Assembly (NCBI GenBank): GCA_900546275.1
Contig: URCH01000001.1
Span: 62,001-126,000 of the forward strand
Source of the DNA: an uncultured Mycoplasmatota bacterium
Lineage (GTDB): Bacteria > Bacillota_I > Bacilli_A > RF39 > UBA660
Length of the DNA stretch: 64,000 bases
Reading direction: 5' to 3'
Shown here: in pieces, positions 41,030 to 50,223 of the stretch
Numbering within the stretch: the first letter of the stretch is position 1
Layout of the letters: each line of letters starts with the position of its first letter
Position numbers and translations under genes: made by a program
The notes under the pieces: generated by a model
The model's database searches: none
What the model was told of the DNA's origin: nothing
What the model saw: only the letters and a program-made list of their open reading frames with translations

Positions 41030-41684
41030 TTTCATTACCTCCCTTATTTTTCTTTTCAGGAAGGATTTCTCCTTTGTAAATCCATACTTTAACACCGATC
41101 TTACCATAAGTAGTATCTGCTTCTTTATGAGCATAATCAATATCTGCTCTTAAAGTATGAAGTGGAACATTTCCTTCAACATATCCTTCAGTTCTTGCCA
41201 TATCAGCTCCACCTAAACGTCCTGATACTGAAGTTTTAATTCCTTTTGCTCCTGCTTTAATCGCATTTCTTATAGCTCTTTTTTGAGCAATTCTGAATGA
41301 AACACGATTTTCAATTTGATGTGCTATGTTTTCTGCAACAAGTGCAGCAACCATATCTGGATTTTTTACTTCCATAATTGATATTTGAATATCTTCATTT
41401 ACTAATTTTGATAATTCTTTTTTTAATTTTTCTATTTCATCTCCACCATGACCAATTACTACGCCAGGTTTTGCTGTATTTATAATAACATCAACTTTTG
41501 AATTTGATCTTTCAATAAGAATACTTGCTACTGCAGCATCTTTTAATTTCTTAGTTAAAAATCTACGAATTTTAACATCATTATTTAAATATTTTGAGAA
41601 ATTTTTATTATCTGCGAACCATTTTGATTCCCATGTTTTGTTGATGCCAATTCTAAGTCCTATTGGACTAACTTTTTGACCCAC
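41004..41684 (-). CDS. rpsC: Ribosomal protein S3
   Basis: 226 residues, MGQKVSPIGLRIGINKTWESKW, KH domain with KPGVVIGHGGDEIEKLKKEL, and C-terminal RLGGADMARTEGYVEG. The C-terminal tail (PEKKNKGGNENG...) runs into the start of rplP. Confidence 0.98.
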   Translation of the reverse strand: MGQKVSPIGLRIGINKTWESKWFADNKNFSKYLNNDVKIRRFLTKKLKDAAVASILIERSNSKVDVIINTAKPGVVIGHGGDEIEKLKKELSKLVNEDIQISIMEVKNPDMVAALVAENIAHQIENRVSFRIAQKRAIRNAIKAGAKGIKTSVSGRLGGADMARTEGYVEGNVPLHTLRADIDYAHKEADTTYGKIGVKVWIYKGEILPEKKNKGGNENGSHSKKN

Positions 41685-41701
41685 GAGTTTTCCTCCTTTG
41701 T

Positions 41702-42034
41702 TTATTTTTCACTAACAACTATCTTTATATGACTTGTTCTCTTTTTAATTGGATCTACATGTCCACGAGAACCAAACTTCATTCTTTTCATTACTTGTCC
41801 TTCGTTAACAACAGCTTCTTTAACATATAATTTAGCTTTATCTAAACTTAAGTTATTTTCAGCATTTGCAACAGCAGACACTAATACTTTTCTAGATAGT
41901 CTAGCTGACTCTTTATTAATATTTTTTAATATTTTATCTGCTTCTTCTACGCTTTTTCCACGTATCAAATCTATAACTAAACGGGCTTTACGAGGTGCAA
42001 TTCTAACTCCTTTTGCAATCGCTACTGCTTCCAT
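41702..42034 (-). CDS. rplV: Ribosomal protein L22
   Basis: 110 residues with ARKARLVIDLIRGKSVEEA and MKRMKFGSRGHVDPIKKRTSH, the loop that lines the exit tunnel (macrolide site). Confidence 0.98.
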   Translation of the reverse strand: MEAVAIAKGVRIAPRKARLVIDLIRGKSVEEADKILKNINKESARLSRKVLVSAVANAENNLSLDKAKLYVKEAVVNEGQVMKRMKFGSRGHVDPIKKRTSHIKIVVSEK

Positions 42035-42059
42035 TTTAGTCCTCCTTCCTGAGTTTTAA

Positions 42060-42329
42060 TTATTTTACTTTATTTTCGCCATGTCCACCAAATTTACGTG
42101 TTAATGCAAATTCACCTAATTTATGTCCAACCATATCTTCTGTAACATAAACAGGAATGAATTCTTTACCATTATGAACAGCAAATGTGTGTCCAATGAA
42201 TTCAGGGTAGATTGTTGAACGGCGAGACCAAGTTTTTATAACTTCTTTTTTTCCTGTTTCATTTGCCTTTATAACCTTGTTAAATAAGTGTTTATCTATA
42301 AAAGGTCCTTTTTTTAAGCTTCTAGCCAT
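42060..42329 (-). CDS. rpsS: Ribosomal protein S19
   Basis: 89 residues with MARSLKKGPFIDKHL, TWSRRSTIYPEFIGHT and GHKLGEFALTRKFGGH. Forms a head complex with S13. Confidence 0.98.
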   Translation of the reverse strand: MARSLKKGPFIDKHLFNKVIKANETGKKEVIKTWSRRSTIYPEFIGHTFAVHNGKEFIPVYVTEDMVGHKLGEFALTRKFGGHGENKVK

Positions 42330-42347
42330 TTAATTCAATTCCTTTCC

Positions 42348-43178
42348 CTATTTTTTACGACGACGTACGATTAATTTATCGCTTGCTTTTTTATTATCAC
42401 GTGTCTTATAGCCTAATGCTGGTTTACCCCAAGGAGTAACAGGTCCTTTACGACCAACAGGTGTACGACCTTCTCCACCACCATGTGGGTGATCATTAGG
42501 GTTCATAACAGATCCACGAACAGTAGGTCTAATACCCATATGTCTTTTACGACCTGCTTTACCAATGCTTACTAATTCATGATCAGCATTTCCAACTTCT
42601 CCAATTGTAGCCCTACAAGTACTTAATACTTTACGAACTTCTCCACTTGTTAAACGAAGTAATGTATATTTTCCTTCACGTCCTAATATTTGAATACTTG
42701 AACCAGCAGTACGTGCCATTTGGCCACCTTTTCCTGCTTTTAATTCAACATTATGAACTAAAGTACCTTCTGGAATATTTCCAAGTTCTAGTGAGTTTCC
42801 AATTTTAATATCTGTTGAAACTCCACTTTCAACTCTATCTCCAACTTTTAATCCTTTTGGAGCGATAATATATCTTTTTTCTCCATCGGCATAATTGATT
42901 AAAGCAATGTTTGATGTTCTATTTGGGTCATATTCTATTGAAGCAACTATACCAACAACATTATCTTTATTTCTTTTAAAATCGATAATACGATATTTTC
43001 TTTTTGCTCCTCCACCACGGTGTCTTAAAGTGATTTTACCTTGGTTATTACGACCACCATTTTTCTTTAATGTTACAACTAGTGTTTTTTCTGGTGTATC
43101 TTTAGTTATTTCAGTGTTAACTAATTTAGACATACCACGAGTACCATTAGTCATAGGTTTAAATGTTTTTATTGCCAT
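42348..43178 (-). CDS. rplB: Ribosomal protein L2
   Basis: 276 residues, with GRNNQGKITLRHRGGGAKR and the peptidyl-transferase region GIRPTVRGSVMNPNDHPHGG. Normal length. Confidence 0.98.
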   Translation of the reverse strand: MAIKTFKPMTNGTRGMSKLVNTEITKDTPEKTLVVTLKKNGGRNNQGKITLRHRGGGAKRKYRIIDFKRNKDNVVGIVASIEYDPNRTSNIALINYADGEKRYIIAPKGLKVGDRVESGVSTDIKIGNSLELGNIPEGTLVHNVELKAGKGGQMARTAGSSIQILGREGKYTLLRLTSGEVRKVLSTCRATIGEVGNADHELVSIGKAGRKRHMGIRPTVRGSVMNPNDHPHGGGEGRTPVGRKGPVTPWGKPALGYKTRDNKKASDKLIVRRRKK

Positions 43179-43189
43179 GATTACCCTCC

Positions 43190-43471
43190 TTAGTTAAGTT
43201 CAATTGAACTTCCTTCACTTAGTTTAACAATTGCTTTTTTAACTTTTACTGTTTTACCAGTATAACGTCCAACTCTTTTTTTCTTTGGTTTAACATTTAT
43301 AGTATTAACACTATCAACTTTTACATTGAATACTTTTTCAATTGCTTGTTTGATTTGTGTTTTATTTGCTTTAACATCAACGCTAAATACTATAACATTG
43401 TTTTTTGCTAAATCAGAACTTTTTTCAGTAATGATTGGTGCTTTTATAATATCTCTGTAATTACTCATCAT
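43190..43471 (-). CDS. rplW: Ribosomal protein L23
   Basis: 93 residues, start MMSNYRDIIKAPIITEKSS (either of two adjacent ATGs). VFSVDVKANKTQIKQAIEKVF and KKKRVGRYTG are typical. Start overlaps the rplD stop by one base (TAATG). Confidence 0.97.
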   Translation of the reverse strand: MMSNYRDIIKAPIITEKSSDLAKNNVIVFSVDVKANKTQIKQAIEKVFNVKVDSVNTINVKPKKKRVGRYTGKTVKVKKAIVKLSEGSSIELN

Positions 43472-44094
43472 TAGATAAGCACCTCCTCTATTTGTTTAAC
43501 AGCTGCTTCTGTAATAATCATTTTATCAGCTGATATAACATCTAAAACATTTATTTCATTAGCTTGTAATAAAATAACATTGCTTAGGTTACGAGTTGCT
43601 AAAATCATATTTTCGTTTAATTCATCTACAACTATTAATACATTTTTTTCAGCTTTTAAATTTGCTAATAAAGATTTAACATTTTTTGTTTTTGAACTTT
43701 GAATATCAAAATTGTCAACAACTATTAATTCTTTTTCTATTGCTTTATAAGCTAACGCAGATTTTAAAGCTAATCTTCTTTCTTTACGATTCATTTTTTT
43801 GTTGTAGTCTCTTGGATGTGGTCCAAAAACTACACCACCATGATACCAATGTGGAGCACGTGTACTACCTTGGCGAGCACGTCCTGTACCCTTTTGTCTC
43901 CAAGGTTTTTTTCCTCCTCCACTAACTTCTGAGCGTGTTTTTGTATCTGCTGTACCTTGTCTTAATGAATTTCTTGATAAAATAATTGCATCATATAATA
44001 CAGCATCATTTGGTTCTATACCCCAAATTTCTTTTGATAATGTAATATCTTTTACTTTTTCACCTTTTGTATTTAATACAGATAATTTAGACAT
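43471..44094 (-). CDS. rplD: Ribosomal protein L4
   Basis: 207 residues, with RQGTADTKTRSEVSGGGKKPW and GTGRARQGSTRAPHWYHGG. In many bacteria L4 also represses the S10 operon. Confidence 0.98.
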   Translation of the reverse strand: MSKLSVLNTKGEKVKDITLSKEIWGIEPNDAVLYDAIILSRNSLRQGTADTKTRSEVSGGGKKPWRQKGTGRARQGSTRAPHWYHGGVVFGPHPRDYNKKMNRKERRLALKSALAYKAIEKELIVVDNFDIQSSKTKNVKSLLANLKAEKNVLIVVDELNENMILATRNLSNVILLQANEINVLDVISADKMIITEAAVKQIEEVLI

Positions 44095-44105
44095 CTATAT
44101 TCCTC

Positions 44106-44861
44106 CTATTCTTCTGTTGCTTCAGCAGGTGCTGATTCAGCAGTTTCTTCGACAACTGGTGTTTCTTCATTAGTAACTTCTACAGGAGTTTCAGTAACAT
44201 AAGTGTTCAATTCTTCTGTTTCATTTACTTTTCCTGGATTTTTAACTGAAGTTTTAATTACAACTAATGATTTTTTAGGCCCTGGTATATTACCTTTAAC
44301 TAATATTACATTATTTTCTTTATCAACAGCAATTATTTCCAAGTTTTGAATAGTTACTGTTAAAACTCCCATATGACCTGGTAATTTTTTACCTTTAAAA
44401 ACACGCATTGGTCTCATAGTACCCATTGAACCTGGTTTTCTGTGATAATGTGAACCATGTCCCATAGGTCCTCTACTTTGATTATGTCTTTTAATAACAC
44501 CTTGGAACCCATGACCTTTTGTAGTTCCTGTTACGTCAACTACTTCACCAGCTTCAAATATATCAACAGATATTTCTTGACCTAATGAATAGTTGTTAAT
44601 GTCTACACCTTTAATTTCTTTAAAGAAGCGCTTAGGTGTAGTATTAGCTTTGCTAGTATGTCCAGCAGAAGCTTTTGTCGCTAACTTTTCTCTCTTTGTA
44701 TCAAATCCAAGTTGAATAGCTTCATAACCATCGTTTTCTAATGTCTTAATTTGAGTTACAACATTAGGTTCTACTTCTACAACAGTTACTGGAACTAATT
44801 TACCTGATTTTGTAAATACTTGAGTCATTCCAATTTTACGACCTAAGATTCCCTTTTTCAT
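44106..44861 (-). CDS. rplC: Ribosomal protein L3 with acidic C-terminal extension
   Basis: 251 residues, about 40 more than usual. The L3 fold is complete (GILGRKIGMTQVF, GTTKGHGFQGVIKRH, GSMGTMRPMRVFKGKKLPGHMG). After NPGKVNE come about 38 residues rich in Glu, Thr, Val and Ala, an acidic disordered tail not present in Bacillus L3. Second gene of the S10 operon. Confidence 0.97.
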   Translation of the reverse strand: MKKGILGRKIGMTQVFTKSGKLVPVTVVEVEPNVVTQIKTLENDGYEAIQLGFDTKREKLATKASAGHTSKANTTPKRFFKEIKGVDINNYSLGQEISVDIFEAGEVVDVTGTTKGHGFQGVIKRHNQSRGPMGHGSHYHRKPGSMGTMRPMRVFKGKKLPGHMGVLTVTIQNLEIIAVDKENNVILVKGNIPGPKKSLVVIKTSVKNPGKVNETEELNTYVTETPVEVTNEETPVVEETAESAPAEATEE

Positions 44862-44871
44862 ATTTTTCCTC

Positions 44872-45180
44872 CTATAATATTATTTTGATATCAACACCGC
44901 TTGGAATATCTAAATGAGAAAGTGCCTCAATAGTTTCCTTTGTTGGATTTACGATATCAATTAGTCTTTTGTGTGTTCTCTTTTCAAATTGTTCACGCGA
45001 ATCTTTGTCTTTGTGAACTGCTCTTAAAATAGTAACTTTTTCAATTTCAGTTGGTAGTGGAATTGGTCCACAAGCTGTACCTCCTGATCTTTTAACAGTT
45101 TCAATTATTTTAGCGCAAGCTGCATCTAAACTTTTGTGCTCAAATGCTTTTAATTTGATACGAACTTTAGTTTTAGACAT
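44872..45180 (-). CDS. rpsJ: Ribosomal protein S10
   Basis: 102 residues, IRIKLKAFEHKSLDAACAKI, GPIPLPTEIEKVTILRA and HLDIPSGVDIKI. First gene of the operon; AGGAGG upstream. Also known as NusE in antitermination. Confidence 0.98.
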   Translation of the reverse strand: MSKTKVRIKLKAFEHKSLDAACAKIIETVKRSGGTACGPIPLPTEIEKVTILRAVHKDKDSREQFEKRTHKRLIDIVNPTKETIEALSHLDIPSGVDIKIIL

Positions 45181-45307
45181 TTTGTATCCTCCTCTCGCCT
45201 ATATCTAGTATAGACTTGCTCCGTGTAAAAACCCGAATGTCAGTTTAATTTGTTTTGCAACTTAACCTGGCGTATCAGCAACCTCACACATCATTGCATG
45301 CCACACA
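45181..45307 (-). promoter_or_regulatory. 5' leader of the S10 operon
   Basis: About 125 bases between promoter and rpsJ, less AT-rich than neighbouring non-coding DNA and with motif-like blocks (GAGGTTGCTGATACGCCAGG, CGGGTTTTTACACGGAGCA, CTATACTAGATATAGGCGAG). CTATA..TATAG forms a small hairpin near the ribosome site. This resembles the conserved leaders before rpsJ in Bacilli and is probably autoregulatory. Confidence 0.55.
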
Positions 45308-45313
45308 TTCAAA

Positions 45314-45342
45314 ATTATACACAATAATTGTATTAAAATCAA
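45314..45342 (-). promoter_or_regulatory. Sigma-A promoter of the S10-spc-alpha operon
   Basis: Minus strand TTGATT, exactly 17 bases, TATAAT. No other strong promoter is evident before rplQ, so it likely drives the whole super-operon. Confidence 0.88.
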
Positions 45343-45434
45343 GCTTTTTTAGAACTTTTTATTAAAATTTTTGTTCAGAAAATATTATTGCATATTTTAA
45401 TATTAAAAGTAGATATAATATTATAGGTGAAATA

Positions 45435-45758
45435 ATGAATCTAGTTCCAAACATAAATGCTAAAACATTTACACTAAGTGCCGTTACAATAGGTTTTTTA
45501 TTAATTGACGAGTTAACACCAGCCGAACAAAATTCATTAGGTAACTGGTTTATGGCAATAGGGCAAGTTTTATGTACTAATTCAGCACAACAACAAGTTA
45601 TTAACAATAGAAGTAATACTTCTACACCATATAACTCACACATTATTAACGATAACAATATAAATAGCTCTCAAAATAATGTTGACGAACAAATTGATTT
45701 AATGAAAAAAGTTATCAATGCTATGAAACAAGAAATTGATAATTTAAAACAAAATTAA
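45435..45758 (+). CDS. Hypothetical small protein, 107 aa
   Basis: Start at 45435 with AGGTGA upstream, the only plus-strand gene between 24 and 64 kb. An N-terminal helix (TLSAVTIGFLLIDELTPAEQNSLGNWFMAIGQVL), a middle Asn/Ser/Thr-rich linker, and a C-terminal coiled coil (DEQIDLMKKVINAMKQEIDNLK). The pattern recalls small proteins in Bacilli and Clostridia that accompany holin or sporulation genes, but no function is established. Confidence 0.6.
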   Translation: MNLVPNINAKTFTLSAVTIGFLLIDELTPAEQNSLGNWFMAIGQVLCTNSAQQQVINNRSNTSTPYNSHIINDNNINSSQNNVDEQIDLMKKVINAMKQEIDNLKQN

Positions 45759-45760
45759 AA

Positions 45761-45791
45761 ATACTAATCAATTTTGTTGATTGGTATCTTT
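45761..45791. terminator. Bidirectional terminator between convergent genes
   Basis: ATACTAATCAA / TTGATTGGTAT forms a stem (one mismatch) that overlaps the end of the membrane-protein gene; convergent stops lie at 45758 and 45768. Confidence 0.6.
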
Positions 45792-46556
45792 ACTATCATA
45801 ATTCACATGCATTGAATTATTTACATTGTTATCAAAACTAATATTATTTTGTGAGAAATTATTGTCTTGAATATTCCCAGAAAATTCATCATTATTTTCT
45901 AACAACTGTTCATTATTATTAACTATGTCTTCATTAGCCTTATTTTTTACTTTATTATTTTTTAAACTAACCAATTTAGAATATATTATTATTAATGATA
46001 TTATTATAGCATTTAACACAAACATTATAGAACTAGCTTGTACTAGCATTAAAAAGGTTGAGTTTGCATATAAAGAACTTTGTGAAAAAAAGTCTAAATC
46101 ATTACTTATAACTGTTTCAAGAATTATAAAGAAAAATAAGTAGGTCAAACAAAAACAGAATAAATTAATAATATTTATAGCAAGTACTTCCCTTTGACTT
46201 AAAAATTTTATTTTTGAATAAGTATTAAATATACTAAATATAGCATTTATATTGACAATAATTAATATCAAAAAATATATTACTACGTTAGGAAAATAAA
46301 CAATACTAAATATTAAATCTACTATCTTATCAAATAAATATAATAAAAATTTTCCATAATATCCAAATAAAAGTATAATCAATGTTAAATATATAATGAA
46401 TAAAATTTTTCTAACCTTTTTATCCCTTTTTATCATAAAAATTATCATCATAAAAAGTGATGCTGCAAAGAAAATAAACATTTCTAAATAAAAAGGTGTT
46501 GTAAATATTAAAACTAATATTGAGTATATATTTTGCAAAAAATTAGTTTCTTCCAT
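45768..46556 (-). CDS. Polytopic membrane protein, 262 aa
   Basis: Start at 46556 with GAAGGTG upstream. About six to seven TM helices (for example MFIFFAASLFMMIIFMI, FIIYLTLIILLFGYYGKFLLYL, NAIIISLIIIYSKLVSL) and a cytoplasmic Asn-rich tail of about 60 residues. No family recognised. It is eight to sixteen bases downstream of the sortase and so belongs to the adhesin-sortase operon; a role in surface protein handling is only inferred. Confidence 0.65.
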   Translation of the reverse strand: MEETNFLQNIYSILVLIFTTPFYLEMFIFFAASLFMMIIFMIKRDKKVRKILFIIYLTLIILLFGYYGKFLLYLFDKIVDLIFSIVYFPNVVIYFLILIIVNINAIFSIFNTYSKIKFLSQREVLAINIINLFCFCLTYLFFFIILETVISNDLDFFSQSSLYANSTFLMLVQASSIMFVLNAIIISLIIIYSKLVSLKNNKVKNKANEDIVNNNEQLLENNDEFSGNIQDNNFSQNNISFDNNVNNSMHVNYDSKDTNQQN

Positions 46557-46572
46557 TTTAAACACCTTCTAT

Positions 46573-47244
46573 TTATACTCTCTCAAAAATATATATTGTT
46601 TGAGTAGTTTTTGAATTTTTAGTACAAGTAATCAACGTTAATGTCGATTTATCATTATTTCTATATATTATTAAATTACCAGTTTTTGGTTGGGTATATG
46701 TATTAACAAGTTTGTACTTATATTCAACATTTTTATAATTTATATATGCAACATCATCAATGCTTAATTCACTTAATCTTTTAAAATAAGATCTATATGA
46801 ACTGCCATTATGAGCAGCCAATATAACATTGCCAAGATTTTCATCAGGGTAATTAGATTGTTTAATTATCATAACATTTTTATTAACAGTATTATATTTT
46901 GAATTTTTGTCATAAAAACCTTTTTCTAAGGATATTTTAGGTATTCTTAAAGTTCCAATATATTTTTCAGTAATTGTTTCTGTTTGTGTAGGTTTAGTTT
47001 GGATTGTATTAGAAGAATCAATTTGATCTTTTTGTTGTTCTTCTTTTTGTTCCTCTTGTTTCACTTCTTCATCTGTTTCATAATTACCTATCATATTTAT
47101 TTGTTCTTTTGATTCATTATCCACTATTTCAAGTGACATTTTTTGAAAAGCAATATTTTTTTTTTGATTTTTATATGGAATTAGTATCAATGTTAAACCA
47201 ATAAAAGTTATAGATACAAGGAAAGCGATTCCTATTTTATTCAA
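46573..47244 (-). CDS. Sortase (class D-like)
   Basis: 223 residues: N-terminal TM anchor, a Glu/Gln/Lys linker of about 60 residues, and a sortase domain with LRIPKISLEKGFYD, catalytic His145 (ILAAHNGSSYRSYFKRL) and Cys207 (LTLITCTKN). At the place of the usual catalytic Arg, just before the last strand, the sequence reads SKTTQTIYIF, so the Arg is not obvious. It lies directly downstream of the VPDTG-anchored adhesin, its likely substrate. Housekeeping versus dedicated sortase cannot be told. Confidence 0.9.
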   Translation of the reverse strand: MNKIGIAFLVSITFIGLTLILIPYKNQKKNIAFQKMSLEIVDNESKEQINMIGNYETDEEVKQEEQKEEQQKDQIDSSNTIQTKPTQTETITEKYIGTLRIPKISLEKGFYDKNSKYNTVNKNVMIIKQSNYPDENLGNVILAAHNGSSYRSYFKRLSELSIDDVAYINYKNVEYKYKLVNTYTQPKTGNLIIYRNNDKSTLTLITCTKNSKTTQTIYIFERV

Positions 47245-47246
47245 TA

Positions 47247-49355
47247 TTACACACTTCTACGTTTTTTTATGTTGTTAACATATAATACTGTTCCAACAAT
47301 ACCTGCTGTTATTAATAATCCACCTATTATATATATCATAATTGATGTAAAACTTCCTGTATCTGGAACATCAATTACTGTTAATGAATCATACATAACA
47401 ATTTCTTGAGATTCTTTTTCTTCTACCTTAAATGTTACTGGTTTTGCTTTATCATAACCAGTAGGCGCTACTAGTTCTTCCAAAGTGTAAGTTTCACCAA
47501 CTACTAATTTTTCTATTGTATAAGCTTCTTTTGTAGTAGTCCAAGTGGCTATTACTTCACCTTTTGAATTTTTTAATTGTAATTTTGCACCTTCAAGTAA
47601 TGTTTTTTTATCTTTTGAATCTTTCTTTGATACTATTATTTTTGTAGGTTGATTTTTCATTACTACTTTATCTTCCACAAGTCCTTTTTCATTTATTTGA
47701 AACATAACTTTTTCAGTTGATTTAATATATCCTTCTGGAGCTATTGTTTCTTCTAAAACATACATTCCTTTTGCTAGACCAGTTATTACATGTGGCTTAT
47801 CTGAAGATACCCATTTATCTATTTCTTTTCCAGCAGCTGTTTTTAAAACTAATGTTGCACCAGGTAACTCTTTTCCAGTAGTAGCATCTTGTTTACTAAT
47901 TTCAACTTGATTCTTTGTATTCTTAAAAGTAAAAGTTTGAACTGTTTCAACATTTTTAATTTCACAGATTTGTTTTTTAGTATCTAATACATACCCAGAT
48001 GGTGCTTCGATTTCTTCTATTGTACATTTACCTATTGCAACACCTGATAACGCATAAGCCTTAATTGTAGTTGTCCAAGTATGAACATTACCCGCTGAAT
48101 CAGTTAATTTCATTTTAGCTCCTGCTATTGAATTACCTTTTTCATCTGTTTTTAATACTTGTATTTTAGTTTTCTTATTTACCATATTTTCTGTTTGCAT
48201 TGTTCCATTACGAACAATTTTAATAGTTTTATTAGAAGCCTTTATAAATCCAGCTGGGGCAGTTTCTTCTACTAATGTTAAATTTCCTTCAGGAATATCC
48301 CAAAATTCTTTTTCACCAGTTGTTGATGTCCAGCTTTCTATCAATGAGCCATTATATAGTAGTTTTAACTTTGCTCCTGCTACTCCATTACCATTTTCAT
48401 CTACTTTTTTGATTCTAAGAGCAGTTCTAGCAAGATTCAAAGTAATCTCGCTACTTGCAGTAGATGGAGTTACTGATGTTATAAATAAATTTTGACGTGA
48501 TGTATCATCACTTCCATACAAATATAATTTACTAATGTTCTTTGATGCGGTTGCTTTAACTGTAATTTTTCCTGTCATGCCATTAATATTATCTTTTGGA
48601 ATCTCTATAGTTGTTGTTTTTCCATTCACAGTTTTATTATAACTGCCAAATCCTATAATATTATCATATGTAAAGCCATTAAAAGTTCCATTTGTTGTAG
48701 CAGTTACACTTGCAGAAAATAATTTATTAGTACTATCATATGTCATCATTTTACTTGAAGGATTACTTGATAAACTTATTGTTGCTAAAGATGTGTCAAT
48801 AGTTTTTCCTGTATCATGATAACTTTTTGCTGCATAAGCAAAGCTTTTTATTGCATCATGTATAGTTTTACTGTCACCAGAATAAGTTCCATTTTTAAAC
48901 AATGCTTCAAGTGATCCATCTGAACTATCAGGTACGCCATTGACTAAATCTTGATACCACCATAATGCCATTTGAGTAATATAATAATCAGTTGTTTCAG
49001 TTCCTGTTGCACCAGAGAATGTTGCTGCATGATTAGTTTGATATCCATGTTCTGAAATATAAAAATATCCTACATCAGTTATATTTTTTGTTAAATGCAA
49101 ATTTGTTGTACTTTGATACTCAAGTTTATTACTTTCAAAACAATAAGCGGCATATCTAGAAGTGCTGCTATCATCATAAGTGACATTAACAAATTGATGT
49201 TGCACATAAACATTTGGTATTACTGTTAATGCACCTTTGTATTCAGTTGAAACTGTAGAAATATTTTTCGCACTTACAGTTCCACACATAAAAAACGTAA
49301 AACATAAAACTGGAAATAATAATATTCCCTTAAACTTATTAATACTTTCTATCAT
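47247..49355 (-). CDS. Sortase-anchored thioester adhesin with CnaB (SpaA) repeats
   Basis: 702 residues from the ATG at 49355 (AGGGTGG upstream). Signal peptide (GILLFPVLCFTFFMCGTVSA), then a thioester domain: Cys in SRYAAYCFES and Gln in YYITQMALWWY, expected to form a Cys-Gln thioester that can bind host surfaces covalently. A link domain follows, then four CnaB/SpaA-type repeats with Lys (IKKVDENG, VLKTDEKG, ISKQDATT, VSKKDSKD) and Glu (EETAPAGF, EEIEAPSGY, EETIAPEGY, EELVAPTGY) set for isopeptide bonds. C-terminal sorting signal VPDTG, TM helix and KKRR. Probable colonisation factor. Confidence 0.93.
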   Translation of the reverse strand: MIESINKFKGILLFPVLCFTFFMCGTVSAKNISTVSTEYKGALTVIPNVYVQHQFVNVTYDDSSTSRYAAYCFESNKLEYQSTTNLHLTKNITDVGYFYISEHGYQTNHAATFSGATGTETTDYYITQMALWWYQDLVNGVPDSSDGSLEALFKNGTYSGDSKTIHDAIKSFAYAAKSYHDTGKTIDTSLATISLSSNPSSKMMTYDSTNKLFSASVTATTNGTFNGFTYDNIIGFGSYNKTVNGKTTTIEIPKDNINGMTGKITVKATASKNISKLYLYGSDDTSRQNLFITSVTPSTASSEITLNLARTALRIKKVDENGNGVAGAKLKLLYNGSLIESWTSTTGEKEFWDIPEGNLTLVEETAPAGFIKASNKTIKIVRNGTMQTENMVNKKTKIQVLKTDEKGNSIAGAKMKLTDSAGNVHTWTTTIKAYALSGVAIGKCTIEEIEAPSGYVLDTKKQICEIKNVETVQTFTFKNTKNQVEISKQDATTGKELPGATLVLKTAAGKEIDKWVSSDKPHVITGLAKGMYVLEETIAPEGYIKSTEKVMFQINEKGLVEDKVVMKNQPTKIIVSKKDSKDKKTLLEGAKLQLKNSKGEVIATWTTTKEAYTIEKLVVGETYTLEELVAPTGYDKAKPVTFKVEEKESQEIVMYDSLTVIDVPDTGSFTSIMIYIIGGLLITAGIVGTVLYVNNIKKRRSV

Positions 49356-49495
49356 ATCTACCACCCTATTCTAAAAATAATTATAATATACATTTTTCCC
49401 TATTTCAACATTTTTAGGTTAAAAAAAGCACAAATTGTAAATTTTTGTATATTTTTTATGTCATATATATTATGAACTAAAAAACACATATTATA

Positions 49496-49524
49496 AAAAA
49501 AAATAATCAAATTAATGATTATTT
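49496..49524 (-). terminator. Terminator after rpsR
   Basis: Minus strand AATAATCA, loop, TGATTATT followed by eight T; overlaps the stop of rpsR. Confidence 0.85.
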
Positions 49525-49737
49525 TACAAATGGTAATAAAGCCATAAAACGTGCTTTTTTAACTTCGCCAGCTATATGTCTTTGATGTTTAGCGCAAGCA
49601 CCTGTCATACGTCTAGGTAAAATTTTACCTTTATCATTGCTTACATATTTTTTAACAACATCTACATTTTTATAGTCAACATCTTTTCCAGAACACATTT
49701 GACATATTTTTTTCTTTTTTCTATAAAATTCAGCCAT
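49519..49737 (-). CDS. rpsR: Ribosomal protein S18
   Basis: 72 residues with KKKICQMCSGKDVDYKN, ILPRRMTGACAKHQRH and ARFMALLPF. The Cys residues CQMC and AC..H suggest a zinc-binding form. Last gene of rpsF-ssb-rpsR. Confidence 0.97.
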   Translation of the reverse strand: MAEFYRKKKKICQMCSGKDVDYKNVDVVKKYVSNDKGKILPRRMTGACAKHQRHIAGEVKKARFMALLPFVK

Positions 49738-49752
49738 TTTTATTTCCTCCTT

Positions 49753-50208
49753 TTAGTCTAAGAAGTTTTCATCAATAGAAACGCTGTCACCAAAATCAGC
49801 AAATGGATCGTTATCAACATCTACATTTGGTGTTTCATTTTGATAATCATATGGAGTCATTTCAGACCCTTGTTCTCTATTTTGAGATTGAGATTTACTT
49901 TCCAAAAATTGAACAGAATCAGCAACTACATCCATTGTATATCTTTTGTTTCCATCTTTATCATCATAACTTCCTGTTTGTAATCTTCCTTCAACAGAAA
50001 CTAAACTACCTTTGTTTAAAAAATTACAAACATTTTCAGCTTGTTTTCTCCAAACAACAACATTAATAAAGTCAGTTTCTCTTTGCCCTTGGGCGTTATT
50101 AAAAGTTCTATTTACTGCTACTGAAAAACGAGCAAATGGTAAATTTGATCCAGTATATCTTAATTCAGGTTTTGCAGTTAATCTTCCAATCAACATTACA
50201 CGATTCAT
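49753..50208 (-). CDS. ssb: Single-stranded DNA-binding protein
   Basis: 151 residues, OB fold with NRVMLIGRLTAKPELRYT, ARFSVAVNRTF and VVVWRKQAENVCNFL, a disordered linker and an acidic tail ending in SVSIDENFLD; the canonical DDIPF tip is altered to ENFLD. Between rpsF and rpsR as in Bacillus. Confidence 0.96.
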   Translation of the reverse strand: MNRVMLIGRLTAKPELRYTGSNLPFARFSVAVNRTFNNAQGQRETDFINVVVWRKQAENVCNFLNKGSLVSVEGRLQTGSYDDKDGNKRYTMDVVADSVQFLESKSQSQNREQGSEMTPYDYQNETPNVDVDNDPFADFGDSVSIDENFLD

Positions 50209-50223
50209 TTATTTGCCTCTTTC

